DNA from: Nephrocerus scutellatus
Lineage: Eukaryota > Arthropoda > Insecta > Diptera > Pipunculidae
NCBI GenBank assembly: GCA_947095585.1
Contig: OX352763.1
Location: 67,779,024-67,843,023, forward strand
Reading direction: 5' to 3'
Length of the DNA: 64,000 nucleotides
Shown here piece after piece: positions 10,456-21,944 of this stretch. Both the position numbers and the translations under genes were made by a program. The stretch's first letter is position 1. Every line of letters begins with the position of its first letter. The notes beneath the pieces are model-generated. The model was given only the letters and a program-made list of their open reading frames with translations. It was not told the DNA's origin and did no database searches.

Positions 10456-10795
10456 GACGACTCGTCCTCACTCACGTCGCTCAGGGTTTACGCTCAGACT
10501 AATGCTGACGCATCGCTCAGGAGTCACGATCGTCAGGCTCACACCCACGCATCGCTCAGGAGTCACGATCACAGGCTAACGCTCAAGCATCGCTCAGAAG
10601 TCACGCTCATCTCAGACTAATGCTCAAGCATCACCCAGGTTGCACGCTCATCTCAGGAGTCCCGACTGTCTCACGCTCACACATCGCTCAGGAGTCTCGA
10701 CCGTCTCACGCTCACACATCGCTCAGGATTTACGCTCATCTCAGGCTAATGCCCACAAATCGCTCAGGATTTACGATCGTCCCAGACTCACGTTA
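10456..10795 (+). repeat. 35-bp satellite block B2
   Basis: Same monomer family and nearly the same series as B1. Confidence 0.9.
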
Positions 10796-10937
10796 AATTA
10801 TAGGTAATAAGAAAAAAAGTAGGAAAATAAAGAAAATACTTTGAAGAGTCCCAAAAATAGAAATTTTATTGTGACGCCCGCTTGCCTCAGAACCCTGGTC
10901 ACGCTGAGTTTACCCCGGCTGGGAAAACTCCGTTACA

Positions 10938-11386
10938 ATTGGCGCCCGAAAAGCGACACTTCGACAGCAGTAACCACACCACAAAACCAACAACGGCAGC
11001 GAAACAATCACAACAGCGTGCGCAACAACAAAAGCCACCATGTAAAAGGTGCAACCAAAAACAATCGCAGCAGCAAAAATTGTTCAACAACAACCACAGA
11101 CACAGCAAAGGCAATGTCAGTTAATCTGGAGAACAACAGAGTTCACTAGAAGAACTATACAACAACAAGCACTGCATCAGATCTCAACGCATCAACCGAA
11201 CAACAATAGCAATAGGCACAGCAGCAACGTAGTCGACAGCAGCAGCAGAGTCAGCATAAGCATTGGCAACAGAGGTAGTACCAGTAGCGGACGCAGCAAG
11301 ATTAACGGGGACTACAAATGTAGATGCCCCGTTATTAGAACTATCTAGTGAATCGCAAGTGTCTATCCGCGAAAGTAACGGGGGAG
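10938..11386 (+). mobile_element. Internal leader of satellite-LTR element, unit 2
   Basis: Primer-site sequence at 10940-10957 carries the same mutated 3' half as unit 1. It continues as a CAA/CAG-rich leader and ends with purine tract AACGGGGGAG at 11377-11386. No protein recognised. Confidence 0.75.
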
Positions 11387-11639
11387 TGTGAGGAACAAAA
11401 TTCTTGTGGCCGAATTTTTTTCACACAAAACATGCCATATAGTTTAATAGTGCATCCTGTACCCACGCAGTGCCGCCACCAAACGCATATGAAAATAAAA
11501 CAGCCAAAACAACTTCACGCCACTGGATTGACCAATCACAGCGCAGCACGCTATTTAGAATTTTGCTCTCTTTGTCTCCTTTTTGTGCTGTTCGGCTCAC
11601 GCGGTGGTAAGTCATTATTAATAAAACTATTTCACTTAT

Positions 11640-12110
11640 ATTCGCTGCCGACGTCACTCGCACGACGTAACATCACTGTGGGGGTTCCCTACAGGTTGTT
11701 ACGTTGGTGCATCCAGCATATCGCTGCCGATGTCTATCTCTGCTTCCGTCATTCGTACGACGTAACTTCGCTGTGTGGGTTCCCTACAGGTTGTTACGTT
11801 GGTACATCCAGCATATCGCTGCCGACGTCTCTCTCTGCTTCCGTCATTCGTACGACATAACTTCGCTGTGTGGGTTCCCTACAGGTTGTTACGCTGGTAC
11901 CTCCAGCATATCGCTGCCGACGTCTATCTCTGCTTCCGTCATTCGTACGACGTAACTTCGCTGGTGGGTTCCCTACAGGTTGTTACGCTTGTACAGCCCG
12001 CATATCGCCGCCGACGTCTCTCTCTGCTTCCGTCATTCGTACGACGTAACTTCGCTGTGTGGGTTCCCTACAGGTTGTTACGCTGGTACATCCAGCATAT
12101 CGCTGCTGAC
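11640..12110 (+). repeat. 95-bp satellite block A3 (~5 copies)
   Basis: Same monomer as A1; includes the 94-bp GCTGGTGGG variant. Confidence 0.95.
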
Positions 12111-12768
12111 GACTCGTCATCACTCACGCCGCTCAGGGTGCACGCTCATGTCAGACTAACGCTCACGCATCGCTCAGGAGTCACGATCGTCAGGCTCACG
12201 CCCACGCGTCGCTCAGGAGTCACGATTTCATGCTAACGCTCAATCATCGCTCAAAAGTCACGCTCATCTCAGACTAATACTCTAGCATCACCCAGGTTGC
12301 ACGCTCATCTCAGGAGTCTCGACCGTGTCAGGCTCACACATCGCTCAGGAGTCTCGACTATATCACGCTCACACATCGCTCAGGAGTCTCGACTGTCTCA
12401 CGCTCACACATCGCTCAGGAGTCTCGACGTCTCACGCTCACGCATCGCTCAGGAGTCTCGACTGTCTTACGCTCACGCATCGCTCAGGAGTCTCGACTGT
12501 CTCACACTCACACATCGCTCAGGAGTCTTGACTGTCTCACGCTCACAGATTGCTCAGGAATCTCGACCGTCTCACGCTCACACAATGCTCAGGAGTCTTG
12601 ACTGTCTCTCGCTAACACATTGCTCAGAAGTCTCCACCGTCTCACGCTCACACATCGCTCAGGATTCACGACCGTCAAAGGCTAACGCATCGCCCAGGAT
12701 TTACGCTCGTGAAAGGCTAACGCATCGCTCAGGGTTTACGCTCGTCAACGGCTAACGCATATCCGGAT
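12111..12768 (+). repeat. 35-bp satellite block B3 (~19 copies)
   Basis: Monomers of the CGCTCACACATCGCTCAGGA type, followed by GTCTCGACTGTCTCA, grading into AAAGGCTAACGCATCGC types at the right end. Confidence 0.92.
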
Positions 12769-13674
12769 CACTATCAAGCCCATTCAACATCTATAACGGG
12801 CTCCGACAATGGGATGGACTGGCCTGCGTCCTCTTCAACCTGGCGTTGGAAAAAGTGATCCGAAACTCTGACGTAACGGCGAGAGGAACAATCCTCTATA
12901 AGTCCATTCAGATACTGGCTTACGCAGACGATATTGACATCGTTGGTAGAAACCGAAGAGCTGTACTGGAAGCTTTCATCCAGATAGAGCATGCGGCACG
13001 AAATCTGGGGCTGCACATAAATGAGAGCAAAACAAAGTACATGGTGGTCACGTCTGCGAGTAGAAGATCCAACATTGGTCCCTCAATTCAGATAGTGGAG
13101 CGCGAATTTGAAGTAGTGCAATCCTTTAACTATCTCGGGTCAACTATAGCCTGTCAAGACTCTTCAAATCCAGGAACTTACCCATAACATCCAACCTGCT
13201 GATGTATAAGTCAATGGTCATACCAGTACTTACATATGGATCCGAAACTTGGGTGCTTAGCAAAAAGCATTCTGACCTCTTAGCCGCGTTCGAGAGAAAA
13301 GTCTTACGGAGAATTGTTGGCCCCGTATGAGAGGAAGGACGATTCCGGAGACCCTATAATGATGAGATTTACGAGTGTTACCGCGATGTCGACATCGTGA
13401 AGAAAATTAAGCTCGGTAGGCTCCGGTGGGCAGGACACCTAGCTCGCATGAGCGAAGAGGACCCTGCTCGGAAAGTCCTTTGCGGTAGGATTTATGGAAC
13501 ACGACAGCGAGGCTGGCCAAGCCTATGCTGGAAGCATTGCGTAGACCAGGACGCCCAGAGTTTAGTGATGCCAAACTGGATGACAACGGCTCGCAATCAG
13601 GACCAATAGAGAGACTTTTTGCGGGAGGCCAGGACCGGACCCCGGTTGTAGTGCCAAATATGATGATGATGATG
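12769..13674 (+). pseudogene. 5'-truncated non-LTR retrotransposon (LINE) RT remnant, copy L1
   Basis: It starts inside the RT palm, just before the R-Q-G-D region, which here is altered by a G to T change. Y-A-D-D is at 12921-12932. Downstream come a SYLGS-like block (FNYLGST), a SETW-type block, and a C-terminal G-R-L-R-W-A-G-H-L-A-R-M motif common in endonuclease-RT LINEs. Internal deletions and stops break the frame. The 3' end is AAATATGATGATGATGATG, the short-repeat tail seen in RTE-like LINEs. Clade assignment is tentative. Confidence 0.8.
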
Positions 13675-14147
13675 AATTATTGCTACCAAAAATCTTAGCA
13701 GCAACGATCCATCCAATTTTGGTCTCGTGCAACGTTGGCAAGCCCTCAGACATCCTCATTTGATTCTCATCAAGTCGTAGAACACTTCAGCTCCAATCAA
13801 AATTGCCACTCGTTGCGGACGATGAAATTCGGGATCGGCTAATTGAATGTCGTTTGGAATTTGTCAATCCACGATGTTAATTGGATGCCTTGGTTGTTCA
13901 GCGGTTGTTTTGGTGGGTACTACCATCATATCCAAACAGGTGGCGAAGCGATTTGATCGAGACTCAATTTGGACGACAACCTTTGTGCGCCTTCATCCTT
14001 TTGAAATTTAAGGCCGAAGAAATTGTCTAACAATCCTAACCTAGAGATTGCGTCGAAATCCGACATTCTTGCATTATTTTCCTACACCTAATTATTTATT
14101 TTTGTTTGTGAGCCTTTTATGCTTGACCGGCTGGTTTTTAATTCTCC
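13675..14147 (-). pseudogene. BEL/Pao remnant with internal deletion, copy 1
   Basis: Homologous to 18315-18650 joined directly to 19917-20050, so the gag body and most of the protease are gone. What remains is the post-protease segment (a T-L-H-E-T-K-F/I-G-type block near 13720-13750) and the gag start with its 5' leader. The left edge touches the LINE tail exactly as in copy 2, so the LINE/BEL junction was inherited by duplication. Confidence 0.75.
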
Positions 14148-14442
14148 AGCCTTGATGTCTGAAGTGAGGCCATGTGGCTCGATTAGGTTAGTTAAATTAG
14201 TTTGGTTAGGATGTTAGGCACGATGCCTGAAAATGCTTATCGACTCGATTTTTCTGCGAATGCGATGCAAAATTTCAAAGTGAGCGAACTGCAAATTAAT
14301 TTTATGCTTGATGCGAACTTGCGAATGGAGCGAAATAAACTAATTTTATGTGTGATGCGAAATTGCTTTTCGCGAAATAAAATTAATTTTAGTGTGTGGT
14401 TAGAGCGAATGGAGTTGATTATTAGCTTTGGTTTCTGGATTT
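14148..14442. other. Unassigned segment between BEL remnant and LTR
   Basis: It contains repeated short motifs such as AAATTAATTTTA and GCGAATGGAG/GCGAATGCGATG. A frame crosses it on each strand, but neither resembles a known protein. It is joined to LTR U3 sequence at CCCAAATTCGGGTGC (14443). Confidence 0.5.
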
Positions 14443-14582
14443 CCCAAATTCGGGTGCATCCTGTACACACGCAGTGCCGCCACCAAACGCATATGAAAAT
14501 GAAACAGCCAAAACAACTTCACGCCACCGGATTGACCAATCACAGCGCAGCACGCTATTTAGAATTTTGCTACACAAAAATG

Positions 14583-14609
14583 TATAAAAGGGCGAGCATG
14601 CAGTCAGTC
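14583..14609 (+). promoter_or_regulatory. LTR core promoter (TATA + initiator)
   Basis: TATAAAAG at 14583-14590 and TCAGTC, an arthropod-type initiator, at 14604-14609. The distance is slightly shorter than the usual ~30 bp. A GTAAGT and AATAAA follow within about 70 bp. Confidence 0.65.
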
Positions 14610-14689
14610 GCTCTCTTTGTCTCCTTTTGGTGCTGTTCGGATCACGCTGTGGTAAGTCATTATTAATAAAACTATTTCACTTATATTCG

Positions 14690-15340
14690 CTGCCGACGTT
14701 AGTCGCACGACGTAACATCACTGTGGGGTTCCCTACAGGTTGTTACGTTGGTGCATCCAGCATATCGCTGCCGACGTCTATCTCTGCTTCCGTCATTCGT
14801 ACGACGTAACTTCGCTGTGTGGGTTCCCTACAGGTTGTTACGTTGGTACATCCAGCATATCGCTGTCTCTCACTGCTTCCGCCATTCGTACGACGTAACT
14901 TCGCTGTGTGGGTTCCCTACAGGTTGTTACGCTGGTACCTCCAGTATATGGCTGCCGACGTCTCTCTCTGCTTCCCTCATTCGTACGACGTAACTTCGCT
15001 GTGTGGGTTCCCTACAGGTTGTTACGCTGGTACAGCCCGCATATCGCTGCCGACGTCTCTCTCTGCTTCCGTCATTCGTACGACGTAACTTCGCTGTGTG
15101 GGTTCCCTACAGGTTGTTACGCTGGTACCGCCAGCATATCGCTGCCGACGTCTCTCTCTGCTTCCGTCATTCGTACGACGTAACTTCGCTGTGTGGGTTC
15201 CCTACAGGTTGTTACGCTGGTACATCCAGAATATCGCTGCCGACGTCTTTCTCTGCTTCCGTCACTCGTACGACGTAACTTTGCTGTGTGGGATCCCTAC
15301 AGGTGGCTACGTTGTTACATCCCAGCATATTGCTGCTGAC
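14690..15340 (+). repeat. 95-bp satellite block A4 (~6.8 copies)
   Basis: Same monomer as A1, with one shortened monomer (CGCTGTCTCTCACTG near 14860). Confidence 0.95.
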
Positions 15341-16204
15341 GACTCGTCATCACTCACGTCGCTCAGGGTGCACGCTCATGTCAGACTAACGCTCACGCAT
15401 CGCTCAGGAGTCACGATCGTCAGGCTCACGCCCACGCTTCGCTCAGGAGTCACGCTCATCTCAGACTAATGCTCAAGCATCACCCAGGTTGCACGCTCAT
15501 CTCAGGAGTCTCGACCGTCTCAGGCTCACACATCGCTCAGGAGTCTCGACTATCTCACGCTCACACATCTCTCAGGAGTCTCGACTATCTCACGCTCATA
15601 CATCGCTCAGGAGTCTCGACGTCTCACGCTCACGCATCGCTCAGGAGTCTCGACTGTCTCACGCTCACACATCGCTCAGGAGCCTCGACTGTCTCACACT
15701 CACACATCGCTCAGGAGTCTTGACTGTCTCACGCTCACAGATCGCTCAGGAATCTCGACCGTCTCACGCTCACACAATGCTCAGGAGTCTTGACTGTCTC
15801 TCGCTAACACATTGCTCAGAAGTCTCCACCGTCTCACGCTCACAAATCGCTCAGGATTCACGGCCGTCAAAGGCTAACGCATCGCCCAAGGTTCACGCTC
15901 GTGAAAGGCTAACGCATCGCTCAGGGTTTACGCTCGTCAAAGGCTAACGCATCGCTCAGGATTCACGCCTGTCAAAGGCTAACGCATCGCTCAGAAGTTA
16001 CGCTCGTCAAATGCTAACGCATCGCTCAGGGTTTACGCTCGTCAAAGGCTAACGCATCGCTCAGGATTCACGCCTGTCAAAGGCTAACGCATCGCTCAGA
16101 AGTTACGCTCGTCAAAGGCTAACACATCGCTCAGGATTTACGCTCATCTCAGGCTAATGCCCACAAATCGCTCAGGATTTACGATCGTCCCAGGCTCACG
16201 TTAA
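15341..16204 (+). repeat. 35-bp satellite block B4 (~24 copies)
   Basis: GTCTCGAC-type monomers on the left, TCAAAGGCTAACGCATCGC-type on the right; ends CCCAGGCTCACGTTAAATTG. Confidence 0.92.
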
Positions 16205-16345
16205 ATTGTAGGTAAAAAGAAAAAAAGAAGGAAAATAAAGAAAATACTTTGAAGAGTCCCAAAAATAGAAATTTTATTGTAACGCCCGCTTGCCTCAGAA
16301 CCCTGGTCATGCTGAGTTTACCCCGGCTGGGAAAACTCCGTTACA

Positions 16346-16892
16346 CTAGGAAGGACCAGTGATTCCTCCACGACCAGAAGAATAGAGTTGAATAGATTGA
16401 AAGATTTCGAAGTATTGTGAAATTATAAATTGCCAAATTTTAATTTATTGATTTAAATAAAGAACACTGTGCGATGAAGTTAGTTTTATGAGAACAAAAA
16501 AAAAAGCAAATGACCGACTAATAGCAATGGTAACGAACGAACTTTCTTCTTTTTTGCCTTTGAATTTTGGCGAGTGCGTTCACTTGGTTCACTCCACCAG
16601 TCTGGCAATATCCGCACCATCCGGACATATAGCCTTTTGATTTATTTTCTGCTTCATGCTGATTTACACTTGTAGGAACAATATAACCCCGATTTTCCCT
16701 AAAAATTCCGTTTATTATTTTCTTTGCTAATTCATTGTTTATTTCCATATGCGTTTCCGCCATTCTTACCTCTCTGGTCTGTCGTTTTTTTTTTTTAACT
16801 TTCTAACTTACAGCAGCCACAGCGTATCGATTTGCGCTGTGCGCGAACCTGTTGATGCTTCGAGTTTTTCAGGCAAAAGAAATTTAAAAATC
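16346..16892. repeat. Unassigned duplicated flank between LTR end and LINE
   Basis: Recurs at 33390-33990 with a ~58-bp insertion there. A minus-strand frame (16763-16518) starting M-A-E-T-H-M-E-I-N-N is shared by both copies, but its C-terminus changes at the 58-bp difference. I do not recognise it. T-runs lie near 16785. It could be the original insertion-site DNA or a fragment of another element. Confidence 0.55.
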
Positions 16893-18314
16893 CAATGACC
16901 ATGGCCCTTCATTCCTTCTGTCAGGGAGGCCCCACATTACACCAAGCAATTCATGAAATAATAGTGCAAGTATGGGAAGAAGAAGTTATGCCAGAAGACT
17001 GGCGAAGAGGCATCCTGTGCCCCATACATAAGAAGGGAGATATCACAAAATGCAGCAATTATCGTGGTATAACGTTGTTGAGTACCGCGTATAAGATTTT
17101 CTCCTCTATCCTTCAAGACAGGATAGCCCCATACGCTAAAGTCATCATTGGTCCATACCAGTGTGGCTTCATCCCAGGCAAATCAACAACTGATCAGATT
17201 TACACCCTAAGGCAGGTGATGGAAAAATGTCTAGAGTTTCAAAACTCACTACACCATCTTTTTATAGACTTTAAAGCCGCATATGATAGCCAGAGTAGAA
17301 CTTTATAAAGCCATGAGAAATATGTATATGCCATCCCAAATAAACTGACACGACTATGTAGGTTGACAATGACCAATGTTATAAGCCAAGTAAAAATATC
17401 CGGATCACTATCAAGCTTATTCAACATCTATAACGGGCTCCGACAAGGGGATGGAGTGGCCTGCGTCCTCTTCAACCTGGTATTGGAAAAAGTGATCCGA
17501 GACTCTGACGTAATAGCTAGAGAAACAGTCCTCTATAAGTCCATTCAGATACTGGCTTACGCAGACGATATTGACACCGTTGGTAGAAACCGAAGAGCTG
17601 TACAGGAAGCTTTCATCCAGATAGAGCATGCGGCACGAAATCTGGGGCCGCACATAAATGAGAGCAAAACAAAGTACATGGTGGTCACGTCTGCGAGTAG
17701 AAGATCCAACATTGGTCCCTCAATTCAGATAGTGGAGCGCGAATTTGAAGTAGTGCAATCCTTTAACTATCTCGGGTAAACTATAGCCTGTCAAGACTCT
17801 TCAAATCCAGGAACTTACCCATAACATCCAACCTGCTGATGTATAAGACAATGGTCATACCAGTACTTACATATGGATCCGAGACTTGGGTGCTTAGCAA
17901 AAAGCATTCTGACCTCTTAGCCGCGTTCAAGAGAATAGTCTTACGGAGAATTGTTGGCCCCGTATGAGAGGAAGGACGATTCCGGAGACTTTATAATGAT
18001 GAGATTTACGAGCGTTACCGCGATGTCGACATCGTGAAGAAAATTAAGCTCGGTAGGCTCTGGTGGGCAGGACACCTAGCTCGCATGAGCGAAGAGGACC
18101 CTGCTCGGAAAGTCCTTTGCGGTAGGATTTATGGAACACGACAGCGAGGCCGGCCAAGCCTATGCTGGAAGGATGGCGTAGACCAGGACGCCCAGAGTTT
18201 AGGGATGCCAAACTGGATGACATCGGCTCGAAATCAGGACCAATGGAGAGACTTTTTGCGGGAGGCCAGGACCGGACCCCGGTTGTAGTGCCAAATATGA
18301 TAATGATGATGATG
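16893..18314 (+). pseudogene. LINE RT remnant, copy L2 (longest)
   Basis: 5'-truncated within RT. It shows the HKKGD..C-S-N-Y-R-G-I-T-L-L block, the F-I-P-G-K-S-T-T-D-Q-I block, F-I-D-F-K-A-A-Y-D, the R-Q-G-D-G region and Y-A-D-D (17568-17579), then the C-terminal A-G-H-L-A-R-M block. Frame breaks: a deletion/shift after A-A-Y-D-S near 17290 and TAA at 17777-17779. The 3' tail is ATAATGATGATGATG, next to the BEL remnant. Confidence 0.85.
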
Positions 18315-20055
18315 AATTATTGCTACCAAAAATCTTAGCAGCATCGATCCGTCCAAATTTGGTCTCGTGCAACGTTGACAAGCCCTCAGACATCCTCATA
18401 TGATTCTCATCAAATCGTAGAACACTTCAGCTCCAATCAAAAGGGCCACTCGTTGCGGACGATGAAATTCGGGATCGGCTAATTGAATGTCGTTTGGAAT
18501 TTGTCAATCCACGATGTTAATTGGATGCCTTGGTTGTTCAGCGGTTGTTTTGGGTACTACCATCATCTCCAAAACTGTGGCGAAACGATTTGATTGAGAC
18601 TCAATTTGGACGACAACCTTTGTGCGCCTCCATCCTTTTGAAATTTAAGGCCCGCGCTAGGCCGTCCGAAATGAAATTCATCTGCGATCCAGAGTCTAGA
18701 AATGCACGATATTCTATTGCTATTTCTTCTTGGTTGCGAACCTTAACTATCGCCGTAGCCAAAATAACTGACTCAGGCTTATTAAACGAAACAGGATCCA
18801 ACTTGCATGATGAGTAAAGCACTGCCTTGGATTTATTCTGCTCAAATATCAGATCGCTGCTCTCCTCCATTTCGACGAAGGAATTTGTTTGTTTTGAAAG
18901 TACCGGATTCTCTGCCTCTGCAAAAGAGTATGTGCCGTTCTTTGCATTTCAAGTAAAGACCAACTCGTCAAAATCGCACCTTGTGACCCTTGTTCAGACA
19001 ATTGACGGCTCGCCCGCCGTTAATAAATTGAAATTTTGGCAACAAGTTATACCATGATCACGGCTGTTACAAAGAACGCACTGCCATTGTCGAGAGCTTG
19101 AAACGGTAGCACTCAAAGTAGTGCTACGGCCGAAGTACCGATTAATAACTGGGTTTGTCGGGGGCGATCTAGAAACTCATGACGAACTAGGCCCTGAGTT
19201 ATACTACTTGTTTTCTAATGCTTGGCAACGTCTTGTTAGGCATCTCGCCAAATCCTTCCAAACAGGTAATTTGTCATTAGATACTTCCTCTTCCCATTTG
19301 GCTAAGAACGCGTCGTCCAATTTATTTGCTACTACGAACAGAAAAAATGCATTGCAAGGTTCCTCTTGACTACCCAACGATGTCAACGCACGCATGTTGC
19401 AATTTACAGTGTCAACTAGATTGCGAAGTGACGACGCTGACCTTGAGACTGGCTTAACTTCGTGTAATGCACGAATGTGCGCCTGAAAGATGGTGCGCTT
19501 ATTTTCATATCTTTCACGCAGCAGCTTAAGCGCCCCTAGGTAGTTTGCTTCGGTCATTTCCAACGCCTTGACAGTGTTACTTGCTAGCTCTCGCAAGCAG
19601 TTTCGCAAATGAGTAAATTTTTCGATTGGTGATAAATGCTCATCACCGTGCACTAATGTACACTGTAAAAATCGTGCCACTCCGTATAATTTCCGTTGAA
19701 ATGCGGCAATTCTATTTTCGGAAGACGACGACATGCAACATGCGCCTGACTTATGTTTGCGAACGATTGATGTAAGTCAATGCGACGAGTCCTCGCTTGA
19801 ACCGAAAATAGCGTGGCCTTCACGTTACAATATGTGTCCTCGAATTTTTTCCAATCATCCTTCTCCAACTCCATTGGGTCCAGACTCTCGATGCTAGCCT
19901 GTACTGTTTCGAATTGGCCGAAGAAATTATCTAACAATCCTAACCTAGAGATTGCGTTGAAATCCGACATTCTTGCATTATTTACCTCCACGTAATTCTT
20001 TATTTTTGTTTGTGAGCCTTTTATGCATGACCGGCTGGTTTTTAATTCAGCCAGC
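18315..20055 (-). pseudogene. BEL/Pao gag-protease remnant, copy 2
   Basis: Reading from 20055 leftwards: a short leader, a Gag start (19991), then the DUF1759-type region with L-P-K-I-E-L-P-H-F-N-G-N and L-L-R-E-R-Y-E-N-K. A frameshift near 19655 separates the two gag frames (19991-19653 and 19734-19204). A cysteine-rich knuckle region with stops follows (19200-18900), then a DUF1758/A17-type protease with F-L-D-S-G-S-Q-M-N-F-I (about 18700-18660) and the T-L-H-E-T-K-F-G block. RT and the rest of pol are missing; the end abuts the LINE tail. Confidence 0.88.
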
Positions 20056-20109
20056 CTGTTCGGATCACGCGGTGGTAAGTCATTATTAATAAAACTATTT
20101 CACTTACAT

Positions 20110-20377
20110 TCGCTGACGACGTAACATCGCTGTGGGGGTTCCCTTCAGGTTATTACGTTGGTGCATCCAGCATATCGCTGCCGACGTCTATCTCTGCTTC
20201 CGCATTCGTACGACGTAACTTCGCTGTGTGGGTTCCCTACAGGTTGTTACGTTGGTACATCCATCATATCGCTGCCGACGTCTCTCTCTGCTTCCGTCAC
20301 TCGTACGACGTAACTTCGCTGTGTGGTTTCCCTACAGGTTGTTACGTTGGTACATCCCAGCATATCGCTGCTGACGA
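20110..20377 (+). repeat. 95-bp satellite block A5 (~2.8 copies)
   Basis: Shortest block; same monomer. Confidence 0.93.
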
Positions 20378-21044
20378 CTCGTCATCACTCACGTCGCTCA
20401 GGGTGCACGCTCATGTCAGACTAACGCTCACGTATCGCTCAGGAGTCAATATTGTCAGGCTCACGCCCACGCATCGCTCAGGAGTCACGATCTCAGGCTA
20501 ACGCTCAAGCATCGCTCAGGAGTCTCGACTGTCTCACGCTCAAACATCGCTCAGGAGTCTCGACCGTCCCACGCTCACACATCGCTCAGGAGTCTCGACT
20601 GACTTACGCTCACACATCGCTCATGAGTCCCGACTGTCTCACACTCAGAAATCGCTCAGGAGTCTTGACTGTCTCACGCTCAAGCATCGCTCAGGAATCT
20701 CGACCGTCTCATGCTCCACACCGCTCAGGAGTCTCGACTGTCGCACGCTAACACATTGCTCAGAAGTCTCGACCGTCTCACGCTCACACATCACTCAGGA
20801 TTTACGACCGTCAAAGGCTAACGCATCGCCTAGGATTTACGCTCGTCAAAGGCTAACGCATCGCTCAGTATTTACGCTCGTCAAAGGCTAACGCATCGCT
20901 CAGGGTTTACGCTCGTCAAAGGCTAACGCATCGCTCAGGATTCACGCCCGTCAAAGGCTAATGCATCGCTCAGGATTTACGCTCATCTCAGGCTAATGCC
21001 CACAAATCGCTCAGGATTTACGATCGTCCCAGACTCACGTTAAA
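20378..21044 (+). repeat. 35-bp satellite block B5 (~19 copies)
   Basis: GTCTCGAC monomers, then TCAAAGGCTAACGCATCGC monomers. Confidence 0.92.
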
Positions 21045-21184
21045 TTATAGGTAATAAGAAAAAAAGAAGGAAAATAAAGAAAATACTTTGAAGAGTCCCA
21101 AAAATAGAAATTTTATTGTAACGCCTGCTTGCCTCAGAACCCTGGTCACGCTGAGTTTACCCCGGCTGGGAAAACTCCGTTACA

Positions 21185-21650
21185 AATTGCGCCCGAACAG
21201 GGACACTTCGACAGCAGTAACTCAACCACAAAACCAACAACGGCAGTGAAACAATCACAACAGCGTGCGCGACAACAAAAGCCACCATGTAAAAGGTGCA
21301 ACCAAAAACAATCGCAGCAGCAAAAATTGTTCAACAACAACCACAGACACAGCAAAGGCAATGCCAGTTAATCTGGAGAACAACAGAGTGCACTAGAAGA
21401 ACTATACAACAACAAGCACTGCATCAGAACTCAACGCATCAACCGAACAACAATAGCAACGGCACAGCAGCAACGTAGTCGACAGCAGTAGCGAATTCAA
21501 CAGCAGCAGCAAAGTCAGCATAAGCATTGGCAACAGAGGTAGTACCAGTAGCGGACGTAGCAAGATTAACGGGGACTACAAATGTAGATGCCCCGTTATT
21601 AGAACTAGCTAGTGAATCGCAAGTGTCTTTCCGCGAAAGTAACGGGGGAG
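21185..21650 (+). mobile_element. Internal leader of satellite-LTR element
   Basis: Primer-site sequence at about 21187-21204 (GCGCCCGAACAGGGAC intact, 5' end altered), CAA/CAG-rich leader, purine tract AACGGGGGAG (21641-21650). No protein recognised. Confidence 0.75.
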
Positions 21651-21944
21651 TGTGAGGAACGATATTCTTGTGGCCGAATTTCGTTCACACAAAACATGCC
21701 ATATAGTTTTTTCCCCAAATTCGGGTGCATCCTGTACCCACGCAGTGCCGCCACCAAACGCATATGAAAATAAAACAGCCAAAACAACTTCACGCCACCG
21801 GATTGACCAATCACAGCGCAGCACGCTATTTAGAATTTTGCTACACAAAAATGTATAAAAGGGCGCTCTCTTAGTCTTCTTTTTGTGCTGTTCGGATCAC
21901 GCGGTGGTAATTCATTATTAATAAAACTATTTCACTTACATTCG

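Larger units (their letters stand above)
9904..10937 (+). mobile_element. Satellite-bearing LTR, unit 2 (5' part missing)
   Basis: Duplicate of unit 1 with about eight fewer 95-bp monomers. It ends CTCCGTTACA at 10937, followed by primer-site sequence at 10940. Confidence 0.8.
11387..12768 (+). mobile_element. Satellite-bearing LTR, TATA-less, cut by LINE
   Basis: It begins TGTGAGG. As in 6702-6915, the core-promoter segment is missing (join at about 11566). It runs through 95-bp (11640-12110) and 35-bp (12111-12768) satellites and then passes directly into LINE sequence at about 12769, so the LTR 3' end is missing. Confidence 0.8.
14443..16345 (+). mobile_element. Satellite-bearing LTR with intact core promoter (5' end missing)
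   Basis: It starts in U3 and contains the CCAAT-type box, TATA box and TCAGTC, then GTAAGT and AATAAA, 95-bp and 35-bp satellites, and ends TTACA at 16345. No primer site follows. The next bases CTAGGAAGGACC are shared with the LTR ending at 33389, so this is a 3' LTR edge with duplicated flank. Confidence 0.82.
20056..21184 (+). mobile_element. Satellite-bearing LTR, U3 missing
   Basis: The BEL leader is joined to LTR sequence just after the promoter (TGTTCGGATCACGCGG). It contains a short 95-bp block, a 35-bp block and the LTR end TTACA at 21184, followed by a primer-site sequence. Confidence 0.8.

Noticed and set aside
12111..12768. 35-bp blocks resembling a CRISPR array
   Set aside because: There are no unique spacers; adjacent monomers are head-to-tail variants of one sequence, in clear eukaryotic context.
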